35,705 bases of DNA, taken from the NCBI GenBank assembly GCA_902785355.1, contig CACZYF010000031.1:1-35705 (forward strand), read 5' to 3'. The notes beneath the pieces were generated by a model. The model made no database searches and had not been told where the DNA came from. It was given only the letters and a program-made list of their open reading frames with translations. Position numbers and translations under genes: made by a program. Shown here piece by piece: positions 22,957 through 29,362 of the stretch (its first letter is position 1; each line of letters begins with the position of its first letter). The DNA is from an uncultured Ruminococcus sp. GTDB taxonomy: Bacteria > Bacillota > Clostridia > Oscillospirales > Acutalibacteraceae.

Positions 22957-24459
22957 TTATAAATCTAGGCAGTAGCTGAGCATATCGGGGAAGTACAGCG
23001 CCCAGAACGCCTCGCTGTGGGTCGCGTTCGTGTCGGTTACGGTGATCATCTTCTCGGCGGGATAGCCGTGGGTTGTCATCCAGCCTTCCATCGCAGTCGC
23101 GTTGGGATACAACGCCTGTTCAAGCGGGTCCTTCTCACTGTTGCCGCAGAAGAAGTAGATGCGCGGCACGTTGCCGGAGAAATCCTTCGCGCTCAGATAG
23201 CTGTCCCAGACCGCCCGGTCATAGAGGATGAAGGCGGGGGAGAGAGCGCCGATGTAACGGAACTTATCCATGTTCTCCATGCCGATGTAGAACGCCTCAA
23301 TACCGCCCGAGGACGAGCCCGCGATTCCGCGGATAGAGTTGACGTTGTAGTTTGACTCGACGTAGGGGATGACGGTGTCGGTCACAAAGTCAGAGAACAC
23401 CTTGCCGCCGCCGTTCTGATAGGAAGTATCACCACCGACTGCGGAGGAGAGCTTACCGAGGTTGGGCGTCAACTCATGGTTGCGTCGTGCGTTTGTATCG
23501 CCGCAGGCAACGCCGACGACGATCACGCCGTCGCCGCCGTTCTGCATCATGGAAAGTACGGTCTCGTCACACTCCCACTCATAGCCCGACAGTGTGGTCG
23601 CCTGACCGAAGAGATTCTGACCGTCGCACATGTAGAGTACGGAGTATTTCTTGGTTTTGTCAGCGGGATCATATCCGGCAGGAGTCCAGATGTAAACCGC
23701 TTTTTTGTATCCGTCGGGATAATCCATGTTCACGGTATTGATACTGCCTTCGGCTTCCTGACCGTAGGGATACAGCCCCGCCATCAAATGATTATTCAGA
23801 GCTTTTTGGATGAAGTAGCCGGAGCTTGCCTTGGTCAGCGGGAGATCGTGGGTCTGGGTAGAGCCGTTGTTGAAGATCACTCGGTCATACTGCGTTACGT
23901 CCGCCGTGATCGAGTAGACCTTCTCGCCGAGATCGTTCGTGACCGGGTTGGTCAGCGTCTTGCCCGGCCATTTGGTGAGATAGGCGCCTGTTTTGCTGTT
24001 GAACAAATAGGCGTTCACGGTCGTCCAGTTCTTATTGTTGGTAAAACGTGCGGTGATCGTGTTCCCAATCTTGGTCACTTCGTCCTCGGGCTCAGTCGGA
24101 GCTTCGGTAGGCGCCTCGGTAGGAGCGATCGTGGGAGCCTGTGTAGGCGCCTCGGTAGGCTTCATCGCTTCGACGGGGAAGGAGTCGATGATTCCCGCGA
24201 TGTAACGCTGTATCAGCGTTGCGTCAATGATGTTGATCTCCTCGTCGCCGTCGACGTCAGCGTTGACGGTATTGATGGCGGTGGGGATGGGGATGCCCAG
24301 CTCATAGCGCTGGACGTAGGTGACGTCCATCACGTTGATATCCTCGTCATCATCAGCGTCGCCGTAGAGGATCGCCGCGCCGCTCACCGCGGAAAAGTAT
24401 GCCGGTACGAAGAATACCAGCGCAGCGCACAAAAGTAATGAGATCAATCTTTTTTTCAT
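22957..24459 (-). CDS. Secreted esterase with N-terminal dockerin and CBM26-like starch-binding module
   Basis: The 500-residue protein has a signal peptide (about 1-28), a dockerin (about 33-95: GDADDDEDINVMDVTYVQRY and ADVDGDEEINIIDATLIQRY), a Thr-Glu-Ala-Pro linker, a starch-binding module resembling CBM26 (about 135-240: NNKNWTTVNAYLFN, KWPGK, VIFNNGSTQTHDL), and a putative esterase (Esterase_D, enterochelin-esterase-like) domain with nucleophile Ser383 in GSSSG and a late His in NATHSEAFW. The combination suggests removal of acyl groups from starch-associated or starch-bound substrates at the cell surface. The real ester substrate is unknown. GGTG ribosome-binding site about 7 nt upstream. 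It may be read with the HD/DUF5662 genes 49 nt upstream or from its own promoter. Confidence 0.87.
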   Translation of the reverse strand: MKKRLISLLLCAALVFFVPAYFSAVSGAAILYGDADDDEDINVMDVTYVQRYELGIPIPTAINTVNADVDGDEEINIIDATLIQRYIAGIIDSFPVEAMKPTEAPTQAPTIAPTEAPTEAPTEPEDEVTKIGNTITARFTNNKNWTTVNAYLFNSKTGAYLTKWPGKTLTNPVTNDLGEKVYSITADVTQYDRVIFNNGSTQTHDLPLTKASSGYFIQKALNNHLMAGLYPYGQEAEGSINTVNMDYPDGYKKAVYIWTPAGYDPADKTKKYSVLYMCDGQNLFGQATTLSGYEWECDETVLSMMQNGGDGVIVVGVACGDTNARRNHELTPNLGKLSSAVGGDTSYQNGGGKVFSDFVTDTVIPYVESNYNVNSIRGIAGSSSGGIEAFYIGMENMDKFRYIGALSPAFILYDRAVWDSYLSAKDFSGNVPRIYFFCGNSEKDPLEQALYPNATAMEGWMTTHGYPAEKMITVTDTNATHSEAFWALYFPDMLSYCLDL

Positions 24460-24508
24460 GTTAACACCTGCTTTGATAATAGTTAATATTCTTATATAGA
24501 ATTATATC

Positions 24509-25003
24509 TTATACATTAAACGCGCGTTTGAGGAAGAGCTTGCCGCTGTTTGTGATGAAACGCTCCTTGGCGATCCTTACGATCTCCTCCTCGGGCGTAT
24601 CCTTTTCCTTAAAATCAACGATCATCATCGCCTCGGTCAGTATCTGGTGATCGAGGGTGCCGATGTGGTCGTAGTTGTACTCGTTCGCTACCATGTGGCA
24701 TACGCGCATGTTGATCGCCTCGTTGATGCCGCAGGCACGGAGCATATCGCGCACCACGGGTACGCGCTCGTCCTCCTCGACGTTATGCACGACTGCCGCG
24801 AGTTCAAGGTCGAGCTGTTCTTCATCGCTGAGGTGTTCCAGCTCGCCGATCGTTTTGGCGAGGGTGTAGACGCGGACAAAGTGCTGTACCTTCACGGGGT
24901 CGCCGTGATGATAGAGCTTCATCCGCATCGCAACATGGTTCACGCTGGCGGTACGCTGTTTCTTCGCAAAGTCGTCGATGTTATCCGGTCGTTCAGCGGA
25001 CAT
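24509..25003 (-). CDS. HD-superfamily protein with altered HD motif
   Basis: The 164-residue soluble protein has the helical pattern of small HD-domain phosphohydrolases: a first His in KVQHFVRVYTLA, then LAAVVHNVEED where the His-Asp pair is expected, and a later Asp in MMIVDF. The central pair is HN, not HD, so one metal ligand is lost and activity is doubtful. It may be a nucleotide-binding or scaffold protein, or it may use a variant metal site. Its start overlaps the end of the DUF5662 gene by 11 nt, so the two are coupled. Confidence 0.75.
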   Translation of the reverse strand: MSAERPDNIDDFAKKQRTASVNHVAMRMKLYHHGDPVKVQHFVRVYTLAKTIGELEHLSDEEQLDLELAAVVHNVEEDERVPVVRDMLRACGINEAINMRVCHMVANEYNYDHIGTLDHQILTEAMMIVDFKEKDTPEEEIVRIAKERFITNSGKLFLKRAFNV

Positions 25004-25574
25004 TTTTCAGCGCCTTCTTTCTTTTCTTTCTCTCCTGCCTGTCCCTTTTGATCACCCTTCTGAGGTAGGCGAAGGTCTTTTCCTCGCCGTCATTCGCGAG
25101 TCGGGTCAGGTATTCCTCGATCAGGTCGGAGGTAGCGGGGTGGATCATTCCTATACGGCGAACCTTGCCGCGTTCAAAGTAATCGAGCGGGCTGCGGTCG
25201 GTGTAGGCGTCGCCCTGATAGATCTTGCTCGCCGCCACACGGTCACAGAACATCTCGACAACATAGCGAGTCGGCATCTCGATGGGCGTGATCTTCCGGT
25301 CGGTTGCGGAGTAGTCAGTCCAGTATTCGAAGTGGTGGCGGTTGCGCCCCTTGTGATGCATCCATGATTCGCTGTAGCCCTTTACCTCGCGCTCGCGGTC
25401 GTTCGGGCTTCGCGTGCCCTGCCAGTACCGCGCTCCCTGCAAAAACTCGGTGGGGGAGTACTTCGACAGATCATGCCTCAGCCCCTGCCACGGTATCCCC
25501 GCCTTGAAGCAGTTGCGGATCACTTCATGACGATGGCGGGTGATGGTTTTGAAATGTTGCAGCGCCTTACTCAT
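24993..25574 (-). CDS. DUF5662 family protein
   Basis: The 193-residue basic protein matches DUF5662 by eye: an N-terminal HxxxV helix with repeated His (FKTITRHRHEVIRN), GLRHDLSKYSPTEF, the His-rich stretch WMHHKGRNRHHFEYW, and a closing Lys/Arg-rich tail. Conserved His and Asp residues (RHDLSKY, HHKGRNRHH) suggest a metal site, but no function is established. GAGGG precedes the ATG. It is the first gene of a two-gene unit, diverging from the OhrR-like regulator. Confidence 0.82.
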   Translation of the reverse strand: MSKALQHFKTITRHRHEVIRNCFKAGIPWQGLRHDLSKYSPTEFLQGARYWQGTRSPNDREREVKGYSESWMHHKGRNRHHFEYWTDYSATDRKITPIEMPTRYVVEMFCDRVAASKIYQGDAYTDRSPLDYFERGKVRRIGMIHPATSDLIEEYLTRLANDGEEKTFAYLRRVIKRDRQERKKRKKALKNVR

Positions 25575-25597
25575 ATAATCCCTCTTTTCGATTATAT

Positions 25598-25626
25598 ATT
25601 ATAGTATATACATTCTGATAATGCAA
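25598..25626 (-). promoter_or_regulatory. Promoter of the DUF5662/HD operon
   Basis: On the minus strand TTGCAT (25626-25621), 17 nt, TATAAT (25603-25598). Confidence 0.75.
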
Positions 25627-25662
25627 GAGCTCAAAAAAGAACAGGATTTATCAAAAAGCCTC

Positions 25663-25692
25663 TTGACAAATTATATTTTATCAAATATAATT
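25663..25692 (+). promoter_or_regulatory. Perfect promoter containing an OhrR-type operator
   Basis: TTGACA (25663-25668), 17 nt, TATAAT (25686-25691). Between and over these boxes lies AATTATATTT (25669-25678), 4 nt, AAATATAATT (25683-25692), a perfect 10-bp inverted repeat. An AT-rich palindrome over the core promoter is what OhrR/MarR repressors use, so the gene should repress itself. Confidence 0.85.
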
Positions 25693-25720
25693 GAGTCAAA
25701 TAAAGCAAGAGGGTAAAGCT

Positions 25721-26161
25721 ATGAGTGAACCAAGGGTAAATGAAATCATGAAGCTCGAGAACCAGCTCTGTTTCCCGTTGTATGCGGCGGCTCGTCAGGT
25801 GACGGCGCTATATACGCCGTATCTGAAGGAGCTCGGGCTGACCTATACGCAGTATATCGTTTTCCTCGTTCTGTGGGAGAACGACGGGATTCCGGTAGGG
25901 GAGCTCGGACGTCGGCTGTATCTCGATAACGGTACGCTGACTCCGCTGCTCAAGAAGCTTGAGTCCTCGGGTTACCTGACCCGTTCGCGCGACACCGCCG
26001 ACGAGCGTGTTGTCACGGTCGCGCTGACCGACGAGGGAAGGGCGTTACAGAGTAAGGCAGCCCATATCCCCGAGGCGATCGGCTCCTGCATCCATCTGAG
26101 CGAACAGGAAGCACGGGATTTATACCGTATCTTATATCAACTATTGAAAGGTGAACAGTAA
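25721..26161 (+). CDS. ohrR: OhrR-like MarR-family peroxide-sensing repressor
   Basis: The 146-residue protein is very like B. subtilis OhrR: it starts with KLENQLCFPLYAAARQVT, placing the redox-sensing Cys at residue 17, and keeps the tyrosines of YTPYLKELGLTYTQY that help bind the oxidised Cys. The winged-helix stretch LYLDNGTLTPLLKKLESSGY and RSRDTADERVV follow. Organic hydroperoxides oxidise the Cys and release the repressor from DNA. ATG 25721 is preceded by AGAGGG; the in-frame TTG at 25691 lies in the -10 box and is rejected. The stop overlaps the CDF gene by one base (TAATG). Confidence 0.88.
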   Translation: MSEPRVNEIMKLENQLCFPLYAAARQVTALYTPYLKELGLTYTQYIVFLVLWENDGIPVGELGRRLYLDNGTLTPLLKKLESSGYLTRSRDTADERVVTVALTDEGRALQSKAAHIPEAIGSCIHLSEQEARDLYRILYQLLKGEQ

Positions 26162-27267
26162 TGGACAGACAAAAGGTTATTGTACGCACCAGCTTTATCG
26201 GTATTCTTGCCAATCTTTTTTTGGCGGGCTTCAAGGCGGCGGTCGGACTGATCGCGAATTCTATCTCCGTCGTTCTGGACGCCGTCAATAACTTGAGCGA
26301 CGCGCTCTCGTCGATCATCACCATCATCGGCGCGAAGCTGTCGACCAAACCCGCGGATAAGAAGCACCCGCTGGGCTACGGCAGGGTCGAGTTTGTCAGC
26401 GCGGTGCTGATTTCGATGCTGGTGCTCTACGCCGGTCTAACCTCGCTGATCGAGTCGGTCAAGAAGATCATCACACCCGAAGCTCCCGATTACAGCGCGA
26501 TTTCGCTGATCATCATCGCGGTTGCGGTCGTCGTCAAGATCGTGCTGGGGACGTACGTGTCCCATACCGGCAAGAAGGTCAACTCCGATTCGCTGATCAT
26601 GTCCGGTAAGGACGCCTTGCTGGATGCGATCATCTCCGCGTCGGTCCTGGTAGCGGCGATCATCTACCTGATCTGGGGCGTATCGCTGGAAGCGTACCTC
26701 GGCGTAGTCATCTCCGGGTTCATTATCAAGTCCGGCGTCGAAATGCTCCTCGAATCGATCTCCCGTATCCTCGGCGAACGCATCGACGAGGAGCTCAGCC
26801 GAAAGATCAAGCAGGAGCTCTGTACCTACGACGGCGTCAGCGGCGCTTATGACCTGATCCTCCACAGCTACGGTCCCGATCAGCTGATCGGTTCGGTGCA
26901 TATCGAGGTTTCCGATACGATGAACGCTACGGCGCTGGATGTACTGGAGCGCCGTATGACTGCCGATATCTATCAGAAGTATAACGTTGCGCTGACGGGT
27001 ATCTCGGTCTATGCCGTCAATCTCTCCGATCCCGAGACGGATAACCTGTTCCATCAGGTACACGACGAGGTCATGGCGCATGAGCATGTGCTGCAGATGC
27101 ACGGCTTTACGCTCGATAAGTCTACGTCGACGGCGGTATTCGATCTCGTTATCGGCTTCGATGTCAAGGATCGCAAGGCGCTATATGACCGGATCATAAA
27201 CGAGATTCACGAGAAGCACCCCGGGTATCGCTTCTACGTTACTATGGATAACGATATTTCGGATTAA
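26161..27267 (+). CDS. Cation diffusion facilitator, probably Mn2+ type
   Basis: The 368-residue inner-membrane exporter has the CDF fold: about six membrane helices, then a cytoplasmic domain (from about 200). The loop KKHPLGYGRVEF is diagnostic. The metal-site residues read NNLSD in helix 2 and GKDALLD in helix 5 (Asp where zinc exporters have His), which is the pattern reported for manganese exporters such as MntE. Linked to OhrR by overlapping stop and start, so it would be induced by organic peroxides. Mn versus Fe or Zn preference is inference. Confidence 0.87.
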   Translation: MDRQKVIVRTSFIGILANLFLAGFKAAVGLIANSISVVLDAVNNLSDALSSIITIIGAKLSTKPADKKHPLGYGRVEFVSAVLISMLVLYAGLTSLIESVKKIITPEAPDYSAISLIIIAVAVVVKIVLGTYVSHTGKKVNSDSLIMSGKDALLDAIISASVLVAAIIYLIWGVSLEAYLGVVISGFIIKSGVEMLLESISRILGERIDEELSRKIKQELCTYDGVSGAYDLILHSYGPDQLIGSVHIEVSDTMNATALDVLERRMTADIYQKYNVALTGISVYAVNLSDPETDNLFHQVHDEVMAHEHVLQMHGFTLDKSTSTAVFDLVIGFDVKDRKALYDRIINEIHEKHPGYRFYVTMDNDISD

Positions 27268-27301
27268 CGACGGCTTCCGTTCATAAAAAACGGTTGTTTC
27301 C

Positions 27302-27325
27302 AAGACAAATCGTATAGTTTGTCTT
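27302..27325. promoter_or_regulatory. Perfect 8-bp inverted repeat before the peroxidase gene
   Basis: AAGACAAA (27302-27309), 8 nt, TTTGTCTT (27318-27325). No T run follows, so it is either an operator or an mRNA hairpin 38 nt before the start codon. Confidence 0.5.
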
Positions 27326-27363
27326 CGGTGATCTGACCGAATAAATATATAGGAGGTATTATT

Positions 27364-27909
27364 ATGGCAAGTATCTATGATTTTACGCTTTACGACCGCA
27401 AGGGGAACGAGTATCCTCTCGCAAACTACAAGGGCGAGGTTATGCTGATCGTCAACACGGCGACCGGCTGCGGCTTTACCCCTCACTATGAGCCCATCGA
27501 GAAGATGTATGAGCAGTACCACGACAAGGGCTTCGAGGTCATCGACGTACCCTGCAACCAGTTCGCGGGACAGACCCCCGGAAACGATGACGAGATCCAT
27601 GAGTTCTGCACCTTGAAGTACAATACGCAGTTCCCCCAGATGAAGAAGAGCGACGTCAACGGCGAGAACGCGCTCCCGCTGTTCACCTATCTCAAAAGTC
27701 AGAAGGGCTTCGAGGGCTTCGGTAAGGGCGTAGCCGCTCTTGCGATGAAGGCGATGGCGAAGAAGGCTGATAAGGATTACAAGAACAGCCCCGATATCAA
27801 GTGGAACTTCACCAAGTTTCTCGTCGACCGTGAGGGCAACGTCGTCGCGCGCTTTGAGCCGACTGCCGACATGAAGGAAGTCGAGAAGGCTGTCGCGGCG
27901 CTGATCTGA
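27364..27909 (+). CDS. Glutathione peroxidase family thiol peroxidase
   Basis: The 181-residue cytoplasmic protein reduces hydroperoxides using an active-site Cys. The family tetrad is visible: Cys36 (NTATGCGFT), Gln70 (PCNQFAGQ), Trp147 and Asn148 (KWNFTKFL). It has Cys rather than selenocysteine, as usual in bacteria, where the real reductant is often thioredoxin. A Lys-rich insert (GKGVAALAMKAMAKKADKDY) matches the longer bacterial type. AGGAGG sits about 7 nt upstream of the ATG. Placed after OhrR and the CDF exporter, it is probably part of the peroxide response. Confidence 0.93.
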   Translation: MASIYDFTLYDRKGNEYPLANYKGEVMLIVNTATGCGFTPHYEPIEKMYEQYHDKGFEVIDVPCNQFAGQTPGNDDEIHEFCTLKYNTQFPQMKKSDVNGENALPLFTYLKSQKGFEGFGKGVAALAMKAMAKKADKDYKNSPDIKWNFTKFLVDREGNVVARFEPTADMKEVEKAVAALI

Positions 27910-27923
27910 GCGGAAAATAAGGA

Positions 27924-27952
27924 TTGAAATAGCACCTCGGATGTGATACACT
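27924..27952 (+). promoter_or_regulatory. Promoter of the subtilisin gene, inside the preceding terminator
   Basis: TTGAAA (27924-27929), 17 nt, TACACT (27947-27952). Transcription would start near 27959, after the left arm of the terminator hairpin. Confidence 0.6.
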
Positions 27953-27980
27953 GGATGTATCAACAATCCGGGGTGTTTTT
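27933..27980 (+). terminator. Terminator of the peroxidase gene, ending at the next start codon
   Basis: CACCTCGGAT (27933-27942) pairs with ATCCGGGGTG (27966-27975), with an inner perfect hairpin GATACA/TGTATC (27945-27961), followed by TTTTT and then the ATG of the next gene. The right arm holds the next gene's only ribosome-binding site, GGGGTG. Confidence 0.85.
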
Positions 27981-29240
27981 ATGAGGAGACTTAGCGTACT
28001 ATCGGTAATATTGGCTGCGATCATGATGATGTCCGCCGTGTGTGTTCACGTCAGTGCCGCAGAGGCGGATCAGGCAGAGAGCGGCGCACTCAATAATTAT
28101 CTGTTTGGCTACATGAGCTGGGGCGTTAAGCACATGGGACTTGACCTTCTGCAGAAGAAGCTCGAGAACAGCGGCAGAACCCTTCCCGAGGTTCGCGTCG
28201 CGGTGCTGGATACCGGACTCAAAAAGACCAACCGATACTTACAGGGGCGTTTTCTGGACGAAGGTTACAACTTTGTCGATAACAATACGAATTATGACGA
28301 CGATCAGTATCACGGTACCGAGGTGTGCGGCGTTATCGCCGACGGTACCTCCTCGAATGTCAAGATCCTTCCGATCAAGGTCATGAACGCAAAGGGTGAC
28401 GGCAATATGGCAGATACCGCCAAGGGCATTTACTATGCGCTCGATCACGGCGCCGACGTTATCAACCTGAGCTTGAGCGGCGATGACAAAAACCACACTT
28501 ATCACTCGCTGGACGACGCTGTTGCGGAGGCTGTATCCCGTAATGCGGTGGTGGTCGTAGCGGCAGGTAACCAGGATTCGGACGCGTTGTTTCGCTACCC
28601 CGCAAATAAGGATAACGTTATTACCGTAACCTCCGTGAACAAGAACAATACCCTCGGTCTTTTGGCTAATTACGGCTCCGTGATTGACTTTGCTCTGCCG
28701 GGTATGAACGTGCTCGCGCCGCGCAAGTCCGCTATGTTCCTCGATTCAGGTACCTCTCTCGCGGCGCCTCATGCCGCCGCTGCCGCCGCTCTGCTCAAAA
28801 CCTGGGACAAGAGCCTGAACCAGGCGGAGATCTATGAGATCTTTAAGCAGCACGCGGTCGATCTCGGCGAGAAGGGTTTTGACAATACCTACGGCTGGGG
28901 AATGATCGATCTCTCTGATTTTGATATCAACTCTGTCTACGTTCGACCTACTGAGCCGCCTGCAGAAGCTCCGACTGAGACAACGACCGAAGCGCCTACC
29001 GAAGCCTCCGAGCCCTTATACACCCTCGGCGACGCTGACGGCGACGGCGGAGTCAGCGCCCCTGACGTAACGCTGATCCAAAGACTGCTTGCTCAGATCG
29101 TGTCCGAGAACACCGTGAATGAAAAAGCCGCCGACGTCGATCTTGACGCGGAGGTCACGGTTTTCGACGTTTCGCAGATCCAGCGGTATCTGGCGGGGAT
29201 CGAAATCTATGCCGAGGTCGGCAAACCGATTTTTGAATAA
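27981..29240 (+). CDS. Secreted subtilisin-family protease with C-terminal dockerin
   Basis: The 419-residue protein has a signal peptide (about 1-29), a short leader, a subtilase (S8) domain with the full triad Asp77 (VLDTG), His111 (YHGTEVCG) and Ser259 (SGTSLAAPH), plus the oxyanion Asn in AAGNQDS, a Thr-Glu-Ala-Pro linker and a C-terminal dockerin (about 353-415: GDADGDGGVSAPDVTLIQRL and ADVDLDAEVTVFDVSQIQRY). It should degrade protein at the cell surface. The dockerin is of the IQRYLAG type shared with the esterase and peptidase here. The start codon follows the T run of the peroxidase terminator with no other usable start upstream. Confidence 0.93.
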   Translation: MRRLSVLSVILAAIMMMSAVCVHVSAAEADQAESGALNNYLFGYMSWGVKHMGLDLLQKKLENSGRTLPEVRVAVLDTGLKKTNRYLQGRFLDEGYNFVDNNTNYDDDQYHGTEVCGVIADGTSSNVKILPIKVMNAKGDGNMADTAKGIYYALDHGADVINLSLSGDDKNHTYHSLDDAVAEAVSRNAVVVVAAGNQDSDALFRYPANKDNVITVTSVNKNNTLGLLANYGSVIDFALPGMNVLAPRKSAMFLDSGTSLAAPHAAAAAALLKTWDKSLNQAEIYEIFKQHAVDLGEKGFDNTYGWGMIDLSDFDINSVYVRPTEPPAEAPTETTTEAPTEASEPLYTLGDADGDGGVSAPDVTLIQRLLAQIVSENTVNEKAADVDLDAEVTVFDVSQIQRYLAGIEIYAEVGKPIFE

Positions 29241-29249
29241 ACCGAGCTG

Positions 29250-29281
29250 AGCTCCTTCGATCTTCGGAGGAGCTTTTTATT
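29250..29281 (+). terminator. Terminator of the subtilisin gene
   Basis: 10-bp stem AGCTCCTTCG (29250-29259) / CGGAGGAGCT (29265-29274) with one T-G pair, then ttttatt. Confidence 0.9.
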
Positions 29282-29304
29282 TGGATTAATCAGAACATGT
29301 ATTA

Positions 29305-29333
29305 TCATATTCCGGGTTTCCTTTTCATATACT
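29305..29333 (+). promoter_or_regulatory. Sigma-E-like sporulation promoter of sipL-spoIVA
   Basis: TCATATT (29305-29311), 14 nt, CATATACT (29326-29333). This fits the mother-cell sigma-E consensus (ATATT then CATACAnT) with one mismatch, and both genes are known sigma-E targets in Firmicutes. Confidence 0.8.
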
Positions 29334-29362
29334 GTAACACAATACGATAAGGAGCGAAAAAG

